A stretch of 64,000 nt of DNA from Tenacibaculum sp. 190130A14a (GCF_964048965.1 NZ_OZ040189.1:1116001-1180000), one strand, 5' to 3'; positions 1 through 10,297 are shown, counted from the stretch's first letter. The notes: generated by a model from the letters alone, not told the origin. A program made the numbers and translations.

Positions 1-213
1 CAACATAACCGTTTAAGAGCTCCAGGTTCAATTGGTGCTGCTTCTTACCCTGCAAGAGTATTCAAAGGAATGCGTATGGCAGGTCGTATGGGAGGAGATC
101 AAGTTAAAGTTCAAAATTTAAGAGTATTAAAAGTGGTAGCTGATAAGAACTTAATCGTTGTTAAAGGTGCGGTTCCAGGTCACAAAAACTCTTATGTAAC
201 TATCGAGAAATAA
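1..213 (+). CDS. rplC: 50S ribosomal protein uL3, C-terminal part (cut by window edge)
   Basis: This is the last 70 codons of ribosomal protein L3; the start lies left of the window. The visible part carries the conserved [10 protein letters not shown] block and the end VTIEK. L3 binds the 3' end of 23S rRNA near the peptidyl transferase centre. The stop codon TAA shares its last A with the ATG of rplD, so the two genes are translationally coupled. Identification rests on sequence and on its place as the gene before rplD in the S10 operon. Confidence 0.97.
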   Translation, partial: QHNRLRAPGSIGAASYPARVFKGMRMAGRMGGDQVKVQNLRVLKVVADKNLIVVKGAVPGHKNSYVTIEK

Positions 214-842
214 TGAAAGTAGCAGTATTAGATATTACAGGAAAAGATACTGGTAGAAAAGTTGAACTTTCTAGCGAAGTATTCGGTATAGAGCCAAATG
301 ATCACGCAATCTATTTAGATGTTAAGCAGTATTTAGCTAACCAAAGACAAGGAACTCATAAGTCTAAGGAAAGAGCTGAAATTGCTGGTTCTACAAGAAA
401 GATAAAGAAACAAAAAGGTACAGGTACTGCTCGTGCAGGATCTATTAAGTCTCCTGTTTTCAGAGGAGGAGGACGTATCTTTGGTCCAAGACCGCGTAAT
501 TATTCTTTCAAATTAAACAAAAATTTAAAGCGTTTAGCTCGTAAATCAGCTTTAAGTTTACAAGCAAAAGATAACAATTTAGTAGTTGTTGAAGATTTCA
601 ATTTTGAAGCTCCAAAAACTAAAGAGTTTGTTAATGTATTAAAAGCTTTAGAATTAGATACTAAAAAGTCTTTATTTGTAATTGCTGAAGAAAATAAGAA
701 TGTTTATTTATCTTCTCGTAATTTAAAAGGTTCTAAAGTAGTAAATGCTACAGGAATTAACACTTACAATGTTTTAAACGCAAGTAAAGTTGTTATTGCT
801 GAGAGCACTTTAGAAGGAATTCAGTCTAATTTAAGTAAATAG
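213..842 (+). CDS. rplD: 50S ribosomal protein uL4
   Basis: The 209-residue product is L4, which lines the peptide exit tunnel of the large subunit. The tunnel loop is recognisable around residues 50-90, including the basic [12 protein letters not shown] stretch, followed by the FGPRPR motif. Length is normal for the family. The ATG overlaps the rplC stop codon by one base, which fixes the start. It sits 8 nt before rplW. In Escherichia coli L4 represses the S10 operon; whether it does so here cannot be judged, because the S10 leader lies outside the window. Confidence 0.98.
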   Translation: MKVAVLDITGKDTGRKVELSSEVFGIEPNDHAIYLDVKQYLANQRQGTHKSKERAEIAGSTRKIKKQKGTGTARAGSIKSPVFRGGGRIFGPRPRNYSFKLNKNLKRLARKSALSLQAKDNNLVVVEDFNFEAPKTKEFVNVLKALELDTKKSLFVIAEENKNVYLSSRNLKGSKVVNATGINTYNVLNASKVVIAESTLEGIQSNLSK

Positions 843-850
843 GGAAAGAA

Positions 851-1141
851 ATGAGTATTTTAATTAAACCTATTATTACGGAAAAAGCTACAAATCAAAG
901 CGAAGATTTTAATCGTTTTGCATTTGTTGTAAATAAGAAAGCTAACAAGTTAGAAATCAAAGGAGCTGTTGAAGCTGCTTATGGTGTAACGGTTGAAGCA
1001 GTAAGAACTATGAATCATCCAGCAGAGAGAAAAACTAAATATACTAAGAAAGGTTTAGTTACTGGATTAACTAGTGGTTACAAGAAGGCAATCGTTCAGT
1101 TAGCAGAAGGAGAAACTATTGATTTTTATAACAATCTTTAA
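851..1141 (+). CDS. rplW: 50S ribosomal protein uL23
   Basis: The 96-residue product is L23, which binds 23S rRNA at the exit of the peptide tunnel and is the docking site for trigger factor and SRP. The N-terminal [10 protein letters not shown] motif is typical. It lies 8 nt after rplD and 11 nt before rplB, so it belongs to the same transcript. The start has only an A-rich sequence (gggaaagaa) in front of it and no good Shine-Dalgarno match, as expected for Bacteroidota. Confidence 0.97.
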   Translation: MSILIKPIITEKATNQSEDFNRFAFVVNKKANKLEIKGAVEAAYGVTVEAVRTMNHPAERKTKYTKKGLVTGLTSGYKKAIVQLAEGETIDFYNNL

Positions 1142-1152
1142 GAAAGACAACA

Positions 1153-1977
1153 ATGTCAGTTAGAAAATTAAAACCAATAACACCAGGTCAGCGTTTTAGA
1201 GTTGTAAATGGGTTCGACACCATTACTACTGATAAGCCGGAGAAGAGTTTATTAGCTCCGAAAAAACGATCTGGAGGTCGAAACAATCAAGGGCGTATGA
1301 CTACTCGTAATATCGGAGGAGGTCATAAGAAAAAGTATCGTATTATCGATTTTAAAAGAGATAAGAATGGTATCCCTGCTACAGTAAAAACTATTGAGTA
1401 CGATCCAAACCGTACTGCATTTATTGCATTAGTGGTTTATGCTGATGGAGAAAAGCGTTATGTAATTGCACAAAACGGATTAAAAGTAGGTCAAACTATC
1501 GTTTCAGGAGAAGGATCAACACCTGACGTAGGAAATGCAATGCCTTTAGCAAACATTCCTTTAGGTACAACAATTTCTTGTATCGAATTACGTCCAGGAC
1601 AAGGAGCTGTTATGGCTCGTTCAGCTGGTTCTTTCGCACAGTTAATGGCAAAAGACGGTAAGTATGCAACAGTTAAGTTACCTTCAGGTGAAACAAGATT
1701 AATCTTATTAACTTGTATGGCAACTATCGGAGTTGTATCTAACTCAGATCACCAATTATTAGTTTCTGGTAAAGCTGGTAGATCAAGATGGTTAGGTAGA
1801 AGACCAAGAACGAATGCTGTTCGTATGAACCCAGTAGATCACCCAATGGGTGGTGGTGAAGGACGTTCTTCTGGAGGGCATCCAAGATCTAGAAACGGTA
1901 TCCCAGCTAAAGGATTTAAGACTAGATCTAAGACCAAAGCTAGTAACAAGTATATTATAGAACGTAGAAAGAAATAA
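1153..1977 (+). CDS. rplB: 50S ribosomal protein uL2
   Basis: The 274-residue product is L2, one of the most conserved ribosomal proteins. It is needed for subunit association and peptidyl transferase activity. The C-terminal signature [13 protein letters not shown], with the conserved histidine, is intact, as is the basic tail. The length fits the family. It lies between rplW and rpsS with gaps of 11 and 6 nt. Confidence 0.99.
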   Translation: MSVRKLKPITPGQRFRVVNGFDTITTDKPEKSLLAPKKRSGGRNNQGRMTTRNIGGGHKKKYRIIDFKRDKNGIPATVKTIEYDPNRTAFIALVVYADGEKRYVIAQNGLKVGQTIVSGEGSTPDVGNAMPLANIPLGTTISCIELRPGQGAVMARSAGSFAQLMAKDGKYATVKLPSGETRLILLTCMATIGVVSNSDHQLLVSGKAGRSRWLGRRPRTNAVRMNPVDHPMGGGEGRSSGGHPRSRNGIPAKGFKTRSKTKASNKYIIERRKK

Positions 1978-1983
1978 TAAACC

Positions 1984-2262
1984 ATGGCAAGATCATTAAA
2001 AAAAGGACCTTACGTTCACTATAAGTTAGAGAAGAAAGTGTTAGCTAACGTTGAGTCAGGGAAGAAAACAGTTATCAAAACTTGGTCAAGAGCAAGTATG
2101 ATTACTCCTGATTTTGTTGGGCAAACTATCGCTGTTCACAATGGACGTCAGTTTGTACCAGTATACGTTACTGAAAACATGGTAGGTCATAAATTAGGCG
2201 AATTTTCACCAACTCGTTCATTCCGTGGACACGCTGGTGCAAAAAATAAAGGAAAAAAATAG
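1984..2262 (+). CDS. rpsS: 30S ribosomal protein uS19
   Basis: The 92-residue product is S19, which binds 16S rRNA in the head of the small subunit together with S13. It starts with [11 protein letters not shown] and carries the [16 protein letters not shown] signature near its end. The gene is 6 nt downstream of rplB and 9 nt upstream of rplV, in the usual S10-operon order. Confidence 0.98.
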   Translation: MARSLKKGPYVHYKLEKKVLANVESGKKTVIKTWSRASMITPDFVGQTIAVHNGRQFVPVYVTENMVGHKLGEFSPTRSFRGHAGAKNKGKK

Positions 2263-2271
2263 TAGGAAATT

Positions 2272-2676
2272 ATGGGAAGTCGTAAACATAACATGGCAAC
2301 ACAGTTAAAAGAGGCTAGAAAGTCTAGAGCTTTCGCTAAATTAACTAATTGTCCTACATCACCAAGAAAAATGCGCTTGGTGGCAGATTTAGTAAGAGGA
2401 GTTGAAGTTGAAAAAGCTTTACAAATCTTAAAATTCAGTCCAAAAGAAGCATCTCGTAACTTAGAGAAGTTATTATTATCAGCTATTGCTAACTGGCAAG
2501 CTAAGAATGAAGATGCGTCAATGGAAGATGCTGGATTATACGTTAAATCTATCTGTGTTGATAGCGCAGGAATGTTAAAGAGATTAAGACCAGCTCCACA
2601 AGGGCGTGCTCATAGAATTCGTAAGCGTTCTAATCACGTAACTTTAGAGTTAGGAACTAAAAATAACAGTAATTAA
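2272..2676 (+). CDS. rplV: 50S ribosomal protein uL22
   Basis: The 134-residue product is L22, whose long beta hairpin lines the peptide tunnel. Core motifs are [17 protein letters not shown] near residue 35 and [12 protein letters not shown] near the end. The protein has an N-terminal extension of about 20 residues over the E. coli protein. A second ATG lies at codon 8 (MATQLKEA) and could also serve as start. The upstream one is preferred because it sits a normal 9 nt after rpsS. Confidence 0.96.
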   Translation: MGSRKHNMATQLKEARKSRAFAKLTNCPTSPRKMRLVADLVRGVEVEKALQILKFSPKEASRNLEKLLLSAIANWQAKNEDASMEDAGLYVKSICVDSAGMLKRLRPAPQGRAHRIRKRSNHVTLELGTKNNSN

Positions 2677-2687
2677 TCAAAGTAGAA

Positions 2688-3401
2688 ATGGGACAAAAGA
2701 CAAATCCAATAGGAAATCGTTTAGGAATTATCAGAGGATGGGAATCTAACTGGTATGGAGGAAATGACTACGGTGATAAAATTGCTGAAGATGATAAGAT
2801 AAGAAAGTATTTATATGCTAGATTATCTAAAGCAAGTGTATCAAGAGTAATTATTGAGCGTACTTTAAAACTTGTAACCGTTACTATCACTACGGCTCGT
2901 CCTGGTATCATTATCGGTAAAGGAGGTCAAGAGGTAGACAAGTTAAAAGAAGAGCTTAAGAAGATTACTGGAAAAGAAGTTCAGATTAATATTTTTGAGA
3001 TTAAACGTCCAGAATTAGATGCGAGATTAGTAGCGTCTAGTATTGCTCGTCAAATCGAAAATAGAATTTCTTATAAGAGAGCAACTAAAATGGCTATCGC
3101 TGCTGCAATGCGTATGAACGCTGAAGGTATTAAAGTACAACTTTCAGGACGTTTAAACGGAGCTGAAATGGCGCGTTCTGAGCATTACAAAGAAGGTAGA
3201 ATTCCTCTTTCTACGTTTAGAGCAGATATCGATTATGCATTAGTTGAGTCACATACTACATACGGAAGAATCGGTGTGAAAGTATGGATTATGAAAGGTG
3301 AGGTATATGGTAAACGTGAGTTATCTCCATTAGTAGGCTTATCAAAGCAAAAAGGTGGAGGAAACAAAGGTGGTAAACGCCAACCTCGCAGAAGAAAATA
3401 A
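2688..3401 (+). CDS. rpsC: 30S ribosomal protein uS3
   Basis: The 237-residue product is S3, which forms the mRNA entry channel of the small subunit with S4 and S5. The start [13 protein letters not shown] and the KH-domain motif GIIIGKGG near residue 85 are intact. The C-terminal tail is basic and rich in Gly and Lys. It is transcribed with rplV (11 nt) and rplP (19 nt). Confidence 0.98.
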   Translation: MGQKTNPIGNRLGIIRGWESNWYGGNDYGDKIAEDDKIRKYLYARLSKASVSRVIIERTLKLVTVTITTARPGIIIGKGGQEVDKLKEELKKITGKEVQINIFEIKRPELDARLVASSIARQIENRISYKRATKMAIAAAMRMNAEGIKVQLSGRLNGAEMARSEHYKEGRIPLSTFRADIDYALVESHTTYGRIGVKVWIMKGEVYGKRELSPLVGLSKQKGGGNKGGKRQPRRRK

Positions 3402-3420
3402 TTTTTAAAAGAAATTAGAC

Positions 3421-3852
3421 ATGTTACAGCCAAAAAGAGTAAAGTTCCGTAGAGTTCAGAAAGGCAAGGGTAATATGAGTGGTAACTCTGGTAGAGGTAC
3501 TCAACTTTCTAACGGAATGTTTGGTATCAAATCATTAGATCAGAACTTACTAACATCTCGCCAAATAGAAGCAGCTCGTATCGCGGCAACTCGTTATATG
3601 AAAAGAGAAGGACAGCTTTGGATTAAAATTTTCCCAGACAAGCCAATTACTAAGAAACCATTAGAGGTACGTATGGGTAAAGGTAAAGGTGCTCCAGATC
3701 ATTTCGTAGCAGTAGTAAAACCAGGAAGAATATTATTTGAAGTTGGTGGTGTACCAATGGAAGTAGCAAAAGAAGCATTGCGCTTAGCTGCTCAAAAACT
3801 TCCTGTGAAAACGAAGTTTATCATCGCAAGAGATTTTGATTATAACGCTTAA
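3421..3852 (+). CDS. rplP: 50S ribosomal protein uL16
   Basis: The 143-residue product is L16, which organises the A-site region of 23S rRNA. It starts [11 protein letters not shown] and contains the [19 protein letters not shown] signature. It is a few residues longer than the E. coli protein. The gene is 19 nt after rpsC and 11 nt before rpmC. Confidence 0.98.
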   Translation: MLQPKRVKFRRVQKGKGNMSGNSGRGTQLSNGMFGIKSLDQNLLTSRQIEAARIAATRYMKREGQLWIKIFPDKPITKKPLEVRMGKGKGAPDHFVAVVKPGRILFEVGGVPMEVAKEALRLAAQKLPVKTKFIIARDFDYNA

Positions 3853-3863
3853 TTCTATAAACC

Positions 3864-4055
3864 ATGAAACAATCAGAAATTAAAGAATTATCAACAGCTG
3901 ACTTACAAGACAAGCTAGGAGCGTTGAAGAAAAATTATACGGATCTTAAGATGGCTCACGCCATAACTCCATTGGAAAATCCAATGCAGTTAAGAAGCTT
4001 AAGAAGAACTGTTGCAAGAATTGCTTCAGAGTTAACAAAAAGAGAATTACAATAA
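3864..4055 (+). CDS. rpmC: 50S ribosomal protein uL29
   Basis: The 63-residue product is L29, a two-helix protein next to L23 at the tunnel exit. It has the typical MKQSEIKELS start and a C-terminal helix RSLRRTVARI. The position between rplP and rpsQ confirms the assignment. Confidence 0.97.
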   Translation: MKQSEIKELSTADLQDKLGALKKNYTDLKMAHAITPLENPMQLRSLRRTVARIASELTKRELQ

Positions 4056-4073
4056 TTCTAGTCAGTTTTAAAG

Positions 4074-4331
4074 ATGGAAAAAAGAAATCTTAGAAAAGAG
4101 AGAATAGGTGTTGTATCTAGTAACAAAATGGAGAAATCTATTGTTGTTAACGAGGTAAAAAGAGTTAAGCACCCAATGTACGGAAAGTTCGTATTAAAGA
4201 CTAAGAAGTACGTTGCACATGACGAGAATAACGACTGCAACGAAGGTGATACTGTAAGGATTATGGAAACACGTCCTATGAGTAAATCTAAGCGTTGGAG
4301 ATTAGTAGAAATCCTAGAAAGAGCTAAATAA
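4074..4331 (+). CDS. rpsQ: 30S ribosomal protein uS17
   Basis: The 85-residue product is S17, an OB-fold protein that binds helix 11 of 16S rRNA. It starts [19 protein letters not shown] and holds the family signature [18 protein letters not shown]. The stop codon is one base before the rplN start, so the pair is probably translationally coupled. The longer reading frame on the opposite strand here is not a gene. Confidence 0.97.
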   Translation: MEKRNLRKERIGVVSSNKMEKSIVVNEVKRVKHPMYGKFVLKTKKYVAHDENNDCNEGDTVRIMETRPMSKSKRWRLVEILERAK

Positions 4332-4332
4332 T

Positions 4333-4701
4333 ATGTTACAAACAGAATCAAGATTAAAAGTAGCAGACAACACTGGAGCTAAAGAGGTTTTAGTGATTAG
4401 AGTTTTAGGAGGAACAAAAAAGCGTTACGCTAGCGTTGGAGATAAGATCGTTGTTACGGTAAAGTCTGCAACTCCAAACGGAACTGTAAAGAAAGGTCAA
4501 GTATCTCGTGCAGTTGTTGTTCGTACTAAGAAAGAAGTTAGACGTAAAGACGGATCATATATTAGATTTGACGATAATGCTTGTGTATTATTAAATCCTA
4601 CTGAGGAAATGAGAGGTACACGTGTATTTGGTCCTGTGGCTCGTGAGTTACGTGATAAACAATTTATGAAAATAGTATCATTAGCACCTGAGGTGTTATA
4701 A
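4333..4701 (+). CDS. rplN: 50S ribosomal protein uL14
   Basis: The 122-residue product is L14, which sits at the subunit interface and forms an intersubunit bridge. It has the start [18 protein letters not shown] and the [13 protein letters not shown] block. Length is exactly the family norm. It follows rpsQ with a one-base gap and precedes rplX by 14 nt. Confidence 0.98.
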   Translation: MLQTESRLKVADNTGAKEVLVIRVLGGTKKRYASVGDKIVVTVKSATPNGTVKKGQVSRAVVVRTKKEVRRKDGSYIRFDDNACVLLNPTEEMRGTRVFGPVARELRDKQFMKIVSLAPEVL

Positions 4702-4715
4702 AATCAGATTTTAAA

Positions 4716-5024
4716 ATGAAAAAATTTAAAATTAAATCAGGAGATACTGTTAAAGTTATCGCAGGAGATCATAAAGGATCTGAAGGAAAGGTATTACGTA
4801 TCTTAAAAGATAAGGATAGAGTAGTTGTAGAAGGTGTTAATATGGTGTCTAAGCACACTAAGCCTAGCGCTGCTAATCCACAAGGAGGTATCGTAAAAAA
4901 AGAAGCTCCATTACATATTTCTAACGTGGCTTTAATCGAAAACGGTGAAGCAGTAAGAGTTGGTTATAAAATGGAAGGAGATAAGAAGGTAAGATTTTCA
5001 AAAAAATCAGATAAAGCAATATAA
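4716..5024 (+). CDS. rplX: 50S ribosomal protein uL24
   Basis: The 102-residue product is L24, an assembly initiator of the large subunit. The KOW motif is visible at residues 8-35 ([19 protein letters not shown]). The gene is two bases from rplE, which suggests coupled translation. Confidence 0.97.
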   Translation: MKKFKIKSGDTVKVIAGDHKGSEGKVLRILKDKDRVVVEGVNMVSKHTKPSAANPQGGIVKKEAPLHISNVALIENGEAVRVGYKMEGDKKVRFSKKSDKAI

Positions 5025-5026
5025 CC

Positions 5027-5578
5027 ATGAGTTACGTACCAAGATTAAAAGAAGAGTACAAGAGCAGAGTAGTTAAGGCTCTTACTGAAGAATTCGGTTA
5101 TAACAATGTAATGCAAGTACCTAAGTTACAAAAGATCGTTGTAAGTAAAGGTGTAGGTGCTGCAATTGCTGATAAGAAATTAATTGAATACGCTGTTGAA
5201 GAGTTAACAACTATTACAGGGCAAAAAGCAGTATCTACTGTTTCTAAGAAAGACGTTGCAAACTTCAAATTACGTAAAGGAATGCCAATTGGTGCTAAAG
5301 TTACGTTAAGAGGAGATATTATGTACGAATTCTTAGATAGGTTAATTACAGCTTCATTACCACGTGTAAGAGACTTTAACGGAATCAAAGCGAATGGTTT
5401 TGATGGTAGAGGTAATTACAACTTAGGAATTACTGAACAAATCATCTACCCAGAGATTAATATTGATCAAGTGAAGAAAATTAGTGGTATGGATATTACA
5501 TTCGTAACATCTGCGAACACTGATAAGGAAGCAAAATCATTATTAGGAGAATTAGGTTTACCATTTAAAAAGAATTAA
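5027..5578 (+). CDS. rplE: 50S ribosomal protein uL5
   Basis: The 183-residue product is L5, which binds 5S rRNA and contacts P-site tRNA. It contains [14 protein letters not shown] near residue 31 and the conserved [19 protein letters not shown] region. Length is normal. It lies between rplX (2 nt) and rpsN (4 nt). Confidence 0.98.
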   Translation: MSYVPRLKEEYKSRVVKALTEEFGYNNVMQVPKLQKIVVSKGVGAAIADKKLIEYAVEELTTITGQKAVSTVSKKDVANFKLRKGMPIGAKVTLRGDIMYEFLDRLITASLPRVRDFNGIKANGFDGRGNYNLGITEQIIYPEINIDQVKKISGMDITFVTSANTDKEAKSLLGELGLPFKKN

Positions 5579-5582
5579 TAAG

Positions 5583-5852
5583 ATGGCTAAAGAATCAATG
5601 AAAGCGCGTGAGCGTAAAAGAGCTAAGATGGTTGCTAAATATGCAGAAAAGAGAAAGGCTTTAAAAGAAGCTGGAGACTATGAAGCATTACAAAAGTTAC
5701 CAAAGAACGCATCACCAATTAGAATGCACAATCGTTGTAAATTAACTGGTCGTCCTAGAGGATATATGCGTCAGTTCGGTATTTCACGTGTAACTTTCCG
5801 TGAAATGGCTAATCAAGGATTAATCCCAGGAGTTACTAAAGCAAGCTGGTAA
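5583..5852 (+). CDS. rpsN: 30S ribosomal protein uS14, zinc-free long form
   Basis: The 89-residue product is S14, a protein of the 30S head. The C-terminal [18 protein letters not shown] block is typical. It is the long type with a single cysteine, so it lacks the two CxxC pairs of the short zinc-binding form. This is the last gene of the first half of the cluster: a strong terminator follows at 5880, and the next gene, rpsH, has its own promoter. Confidence 0.97.
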   Translation: MAKESMKARERKRAKMVAKYAEKRKALKEAGDYEALQKLPKNASPIRMHNRCKLTGRPRGYMRQFGISRVTFREMANQGLIPGVTKASW

Positions 5853-5879
5853 TATAGCTCGTTTTATTTCAATATAATT

Positions 5880-5913
5880 AAGCATACAACCCTTAAAAGT
5901 TGTATGCTTTTTT
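5880..5913 (+). terminator. Intrinsic terminator after rpsN
   Basis: An 11-bp perfect stem (aagcatacaac with gttgtatgctt) and an 8-nt loop are followed by a run of six T. It sits 27 nt after the rpsN stop codon, inside what is a single spc operon in many bacteria. It should end transcription, at least partly, coming from the S10 side. Confidence 0.85.
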
Positions 5914-6021
5914 GTTGTATTTATATGTTTTCTTGAGATGAAAATAAGAGGCAATTATACCCAATAAATTAATAGTCAAACTGATAATTGATAAAAGCCT
6001 TTTTTTTTCGAAAAGATTATG

Positions 6022-6029
6022 TATATTTG
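6022..6029 (+). promoter_or_regulatory. Promoter (-7 box TATATTTG) for the rpsH-to-rplQ transcript
   Basis: The Bacteroidota -7 consensus TAnnTTTG is matched exactly. No clear TTTG -33 box is seen, but a T-rich tract lies at the right distance. Transcription would start near 6035 and give a 5' leader of about 185 nt before rpsH. The remainder of the 368-nt gap between rpsN and rpsH holds the terminator at 5880 and the leader hairpin listed separately; I see no gene in it. Confidence 0.7.
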
Positions 6030-6144
6030 CACTCTGTTTTTTATAGGGTAAATTACGTCTTGTAAGTACTTGATACAGAAGGGTGTGTTTTTGTTAGAGA
6101 AAAGCAAGAGAATTATTCTAAAAAACAAAAATGAATTGTTAACT

Positions 6145-6189
6145 GGTTTCAGGTTTAGGAGTTACGATTTTCGTAGGAACAATAGAAAC
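6145..6189 (+). promoter_or_regulatory. Candidate structured leader of rpsH
   Basis: The leader contains a perfect 5-bp hairpin with a 3-nt loop (tacga-ttt-tcgta, 6163-6175). It is enclosed by a possible outer pairing of gtttc (6146-6150) with gaaac (6185-6189). It lies 32 nt before the rpsH start. S8 is the autoregulator of the spc operon in E. coli, so an S8-binding site here is a reasonable guess, but nothing in the sequence proves it. Confidence 0.35.
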
Positions 6190-6220
6190 TGCTAAAAACC
6201 AAAACCGCAAATTAATTATT

Positions 6221-6619
6221 ATGTATACAGATCCAATCGCGGATTTTCTTACTCGAGTTAGAAATGCTATCGCAGCAGGTCACAGAGTAGTTGAAGTTCC
6301 TGCTTCAAAATTGAAGAAGGAAATGACCAAGATTTTGTTTGATCAAGGTTACATTTTAAGTTATCAGTTTAACGATAATACCGTACAAGGTACTATCAAG
6401 ATAGCTTTAAAGTATGACCGTGACACAAAAGAGTCGGTTATTAGAAAAATTCAAAGAGTTTCTACACCAGGTTTACGTAAGTATGTTGGTGCTAAAGAAA
6501 TGCCTAGAGTATTAAACGGTTTAGGTATTGCAATCGTTTCAACTTCTAAAGGAGTTATGACGAACAAAAAAGCACGTAACGAAAACGTAGGTGGAGAAGT
6601 ATTATGTTACGTTTACTAA
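6221..6619 (+). CDS. rpsH: 30S ribosomal protein uS8
   Basis: The 132-residue product is S8, a primary binder of the 16S rRNA central domain. It starts MYTDPIADFLTRVRNA and carries the C-terminal STSKGVMTNKKAR signature. It is the first gene of the second transcript of the cluster, behind a promoter at 6022 and a 185-nt leader, which is unusual because S8 is normally an internal gene of the spc operon. Confidence 0.98.
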   Translation: MYTDPIADFLTRVRNAIAAGHRVVEVPASKLKKEMTKILFDQGYILSYQFNDNTVQGTIKIALKYDRDTKESVIRKIQRVSTPGLRKYVGAKEMPRVLNGLGIAIVSTSKGVMTNKKARNENVGGEVLCYVY

Positions 6620-6634
6620 AAAACATTTTGTAAG

Positions 6635-7180
6635 ATGAGTAGAATAGGTAAAAGCCCAATATCATTACCACAAGGTGTTGAAGTAAAAGTAGACGGAAAC
6701 GTGGTAACAGTAAAAGGAAAGTTAGGAGAGTTAACTCAAAACTTAACTTCTGATATTACTGTAAAAGTAGAAGATGGTACTATTAACTTAGAAAGACCAT
6801 CAGATAGTAAAGAACACAAAGCTGCTCATGGTTTATACCGTGCTTTAATCAATAACATGGTTGAAGGAGTTAGCAAAGGTTATACTAAGGAATTAGAGTT
6901 AGTTGGAGTTGGATACAGAGCTTCTAATCAAGGTCAAAAATTAGATTTAGCTTTAGGTTTTTCTCACAATATTATTTTAGAATTAGCTCCAGAAGTTAAG
7001 GTTGAAACAATATCTGAAAAAGGTAAGAATCCAATCGTTAAGTTAACTTCACATGACAAACAATTAGTTGGTCAGGTTGCAGCAAAAATCCGTGGTTTCC
7101 GTAAGCCAGAGCCTTACAAAGGAAAAGGAGTTAAGTTTGTAGGAGAAGTAATTAGAAGAAAAGCAGGTAAATCTGCATAA
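6635..7180 (+). CDS. rplF: 50S ribosomal protein uL6
   Basis: The 181-residue product is L6, which lies near the factor-binding site of the large subunit. It begins [17 protein letters not shown] and ends with the conserved [13 protein letters not shown] block. Two L6 domains fit the length. It is 15 nt after rpsH. Confidence 0.98.
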   Translation: MSRIGKSPISLPQGVEVKVDGNVVTVKGKLGELTQNLTSDITVKVEDGTINLERPSDSKEHKAAHGLYRALINNMVEGVSKGYTKELELVGVGYRASNQGQKLDLALGFSHNIILELAPEVKVETISEKGKNPIVKLTSHDKQLVGQVAAKIRGFRKPEPYKGKGVKFVGEVIRRKAGKSA

Positions 7181-7191
7181 TTTATAGTATT

Positions 7192-7542
7192 ATGGCATTA
7201 TCAAAGCTTGAAAGAAGACAACGTATTAAGCATAGAATTAGAAAGATTGTTACTGGTACAGCTGCTAAACCAAGATTATCAGTATTTAGAAGTAACAAAG
7301 AGATTTATGCTCAATTAATAAATGATGTAGATGGAGTTACTTTAGCTTCAGCATCATCAAGAGATAAAGAAATTACAACAAGCACTAAAGCAGAAGCTGC
7401 TGCTGCAGTTGGAAAAGCTATCGCTGAAAAAGCTACTAAAGCAGGAGTAGATACTGTTGCTTTTGACCGTAACGGGTATTTATACCATGGTAGAGTAAAA
7501 GTATTAGCAGACGCTGCAAGAGAAGCTGGTTTAAAATTTTAA
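7192..7542 (+). CDS. rplR: 50S ribosomal protein uL18
   Basis: The 116-residue product is L18, which binds 5S rRNA with L5 and L25. Motifs are [14 protein letters not shown] and the C-terminal [22 protein letters not shown]. It lies 11 nt from each neighbour in the operon. Confidence 0.98.
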   Translation: MALSKLERRQRIKHRIRKIVTGTAAKPRLSVFRSNKEIYAQLINDVDGVTLASASSRDKEITTSTKAEAAAAVGKAIAEKATKAGVDTVAFDRNGYLYHGRVKVLADAAREAGLKF

Positions 7543-7553
7543 GAAATTATATT

Positions 7554-8075
7554 ATGTTAGGATATAAAAACGTAGAAAGAGTAAAACCAAGCGGATTAGA
7601 GCTTGTTGATAAATTAGTAGGAGTACAACGTGTTACCAAAGTAACTAAAGGGGGTAGAGCATTTGGTTTCTCTGCAATCGTAGTTGTTGGAGACGGTAAC
7701 GGTGTAATCGGACACGGATTAGGAAAGTCTAAAGATGTTTCTTCAGCAATTGCTAAGGCAGTAGAAGACGCTAAGAAGAACTTAGTTCGTATTCCAATCT
7801 TAAACGGAACATTACCTCACGAGCAAAAAGGTAAATTTGGTGGAGCAAAAGTATTCATCAAGCCTGCTTCAAATGGTACCGGAGTTATTGCTGGTGGTGC
7901 TGTACGTGCGGTATTAGAATCAGTAGGTGTAAAGGACGTATTATCAAAGTCTCAAGGATCATCTAACCCTCACAATGTAGTAAAAGCTACTTTTGATGCT
8001 TTATTACAATTACGTAGCGCTGAAACTATCGCTAGACAAAGAGGTATATCTTTAGAGAAAGTTTTTAACGGATAA
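7554..8075 (+). CDS. rpsE: 30S ribosomal protein uS5
   Basis: The 173-residue product is S5, which takes part in decoding accuracy and mRNA entry. The N-terminal double-stranded RNA-binding region ([16 protein letters not shown]) and the [20 protein letters not shown] block are intact. It lies 11 nt after rplR and 11 nt before rpmD. Confidence 0.98.
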   Translation: MLGYKNVERVKPSGLELVDKLVGVQRVTKVTKGGRAFGFSAIVVVGDGNGVIGHGLGKSKDVSSAIAKAVEDAKKNLVRIPILNGTLPHEQKGKFGGAKVFIKPASNGTGVIAGGAVRAVLESVGVKDVLSKSQGSSNPHNVVKATFDALLQLRSAETIARQRGISLEKVFNG

Positions 8076-8086
8076 AATTTAAGACG

Positions 8087-8269
8087 ATGAGTAAAATTAG
8101 AGTTACACAAGTAAAAAGTCAAATCGGTCGCCTTAAAAACCAAAAGAGAACGTTAGAGGCGTTAGGATTACGTAAAATGAACCAAACTGTAGAGCACGAA
8201 GCAACTGCTACAATTTTGGGTATGGTAAATAAAGTTCAACACTTAGTTTCTGTAGAAGAAGTTAAATAA
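8087..8269 (+). CDS. rpmD: 50S ribosomal protein uL30
   Basis: The 60-residue product is L30, a small alpha-beta protein of the large subunit. It has the family pattern IRVTQVKSQIGR and LRKMNQTVEH. The place between rpsE and rplO is the standard one. Confidence 0.97.
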   Translation: MSKIRVTQVKSQIGRLKNQKRTLEALGLRKMNQTVEHEATATILGMVNKVQHLVSVEEVK

Positions 8270-8280
8270 AACAAAATAGA

Positions 8281-8736
8281 ATGAGTTTATTACATAACTT
8301 AAAGCCTGCAGAAGGAGCTAACAAGAACCAAGGGAAGCGTTTAGGACGTGGAGAAGGTTCTGGAAAAGCAACTACTGCTGGTAGAGGACATAAAGGAGCT
8401 AAATCTCGTTCTGGTTATTCTAGAAAGATTGGTTTTGAAGGAGGGCAAATGCCACTTCAAAGAAGAGTTCCTAAGTTTGGATTCACTAACATTAACCGTA
8501 AGGAGTATGTTGGAATCAACTTAGACAAGTTACAAACTTTAGTAGATAACGGAAGAATTAAAGATACAGTTAATTTAGAAGTTTTAATAGAGAATCGTTT
8601 AGCAGGAAAAAACGATTTAGTGAAGATATTAGGAGGTGGTGAATTAAAAGCAAAATTAAATATAACTGTTCATAAATTTACTGCATCAGCTAAAGCTGCT
8701 ATTGAAGCGGCAGGTGGTGAGGCAGTTACCTTATAA
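8281..8736 (+). CDS. rplO: 50S ribosomal protein uL15
   Basis: The 151-residue product is L15, a late-assembly protein of the large subunit. The glycine- and arginine-rich N-terminal tail (RLGRGEGSGKATTAGRGHKG) and the GGQMPLQRRVPKFGF motif identify it. It is 12 nt before secY, as in most bacteria. Confidence 0.98.
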   Translation: MSLLHNLKPAEGANKNQGKRLGRGEGSGKATTAGRGHKGAKSRSGYSRKIGFEGGQMPLQRRVPKFGFTNINRKEYVGINLDKLQTLVDNGRIKDTVNLEVLIENRLAGKNDLVKILGGGELKAKLNITVHKFTASAKAAIEAAGGEAVTL

Positions 8737-8748
8737 TCCCTGTAAAAG

Positions 8749-10068
8749 ATGAATTTTATAAATACCTTAAGAGACATTTTCAAAATTGAAGAGTTAAAAG
8801 AAAAGATTCTTTTAACGATTGGTTTAATTGCTGTATATCGTTTTATGGCTGCTGTTCCATTACCCGGAATAGATCCAACACAATTAGCAGAATTAAAAAA
8901 CAATGCAGAAGGTGGGCTTTTAGGTTTATTAAACGCATTTACAGGTGGGGCATTTGCTAGAGCGTCAGTAATGGCACTTGGTATTATGCCTTATATTTCT
9001 GCTTCTATTGTAGTACAGTTAATGGGGATTGCAGTACCTTATTTACAAAAACTACAAAAAGATGGAGAAAGTGGACGTAAAAAGATTACGCAAATTACAC
9101 GTTGGTTAACGATCTTAATTACATTAGTTCAGGGTCCAACGTATATTACATTTATTAAAACACAAATGGGATTACCAGATGCAGCTTTCTTAGTTGGAGG
9201 TGCTACATTCTGGGTATCATCAATGATTTTACTTACCGCAGGAACTATTTTTGCAATGTGGTTAGGGGAACGTATTACTGACAAAGGTGTTGGTAATGGT
9301 ATCTCTTTATTAATTACAGTAGGTATTATCGCAAACTTCCCGGCAGCATTTATTCAAGAGGTAATTTCTAAAACTACCGCTGGAAATGGAGGGATAATGA
9401 TGATTTTAATTGAATTAATCGTTTGGTTCGTAGTAATCTTGTTATCTGTTTTATTAGTTACAGCAGTTCGTAAAGTTGCAGTGCAATATGCAAGACGTAC
9501 AGTTGTTACAAACATTAAAGATGTTGATGGTGCTCGCCAGTATATCCCGTTAAAGTTAAACGCGGCTGGAGTTATGCCAATTATTTTTGCACAGGCTATT
9601 ATGTTTTTACCAGTAGCTTTAGGTCAAAAATTCCCAGCATTAAATAGTTTAACTGATATTAATGGATGGCAGTACAATGTAATATTTGCTATCTTGATCA
9701 TCATCTTTAGTTATTTTTATACGGCTATTACTATACCGACTAATAAGATGGCTGAAGATTTAAAAAGAAGTAATGGTTTTGTTCCAGGATACAAGCCAGG
9801 AGAGGAAACTGCTAATTATTTAGATTCAGTATTATCTAAGATTACTTTCCCTGGTTCATTGTTCTTAGCTGCTTTGTCGATTTTACCGGCAATCATCGTT
9901 AAATTTGGGGTAACTCAAAATTGGGCAATGTTTTATGGTGGAACATCATTAATCATTATGGTAGGTGTTGCTATCGACACTATTCAGCAAATTAATTCAT
10001 ATTTATTAAACAGTCGTTATGACGGTTTAATGAAAACAGGTAATAGTAACAGAAAATCATCAAAATAA
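8749..10068 (+). CDS. secY: Protein translocase subunit SecY
   Basis: The 439-residue product is SecY, the pore of the Sec translocon in the inner membrane. About ten hydrophobic segments are visible. Motifs include [13 protein letters not shown] near the start, [11 protein letters not shown] in TM2, and the cytoplasmic loop with [13 protein letters not shown]. It couples export to the ribosomal cluster in which it lies and is followed after a single base by infA. Confidence 0.99.
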   Translation: MNFINTLRDIFKIEELKEKILLTIGLIAVYRFMAAVPLPGIDPTQLAELKNNAEGGLLGLLNAFTGGAFARASVMALGIMPYISASIVVQLMGIAVPYLQKLQKDGESGRKKITQITRWLTILITLVQGPTYITFIKTQMGLPDAAFLVGGATFWVSSMILLTAGTIFAMWLGERITDKGVGNGISLLITVGIIANFPAAFIQEVISKTTAGNGGIMMILIELIVWFVVILLSVLLVTAVRKVAVQYARRTVVTNIKDVDGARQYIPLKLNAAGVMPIIFAQAIMFLPVALGQKFPALNSLTDINGWQYNVIFAILIIIFSYFYTAITIPTNKMAEDLKRSNGFVPGYKPGEETANYLDSVLSKITFPGSLFLAALSILPAIIVKFGVTQNWAMFYGGTSLIIMVGVAIDTIQQINSYLLNSRYDGLMKTGNSNRKSSK

Positions 10069-10069
10069 T

Positions 10070-10285
10070 ATGGCTAAGCAACCAGCAATTCAACAAGACG
10101 GAACGATAACAGAAGCATTATCAAATGCTATGTTTCGCGTAGAATTAGAGAATGGACATATTGTTACGGCTCATATCTCTGGTAAAATGAGAATGCATTA
10201 TATCAAATTATTGCCAGGAGATAAGGTAAAGTTAGAAATGAGTCCTTATGATTTAACGAAAGCAAGAATTACTTACAGATACTAA
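10070..10285 (+). CDS. infA: Translation initiation factor IF-1
   Basis: The 71-residue product is IF-1, an OB-fold protein that occupies the A site during initiation. Motifs are [17 protein letters not shown] and [19 protein letters not shown]. The length is normal. It starts one base after the secY stop codon. Confidence 0.98.
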   Translation: MAKQPAIQQDGTITEALSNAMFRVELENGHIVTAHISGKMRMHYIKLLPGDKVKLEMSPYDLTKARITYRY

Positions 10286-10297
10286 AAACACATACTG

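Noticed and set aside
4058..4351. 97-residue reading frame opposite rpsQ
   Set aside because: It lies entirely over a well-supported ribosomal gene on the other strand and has no family pattern.
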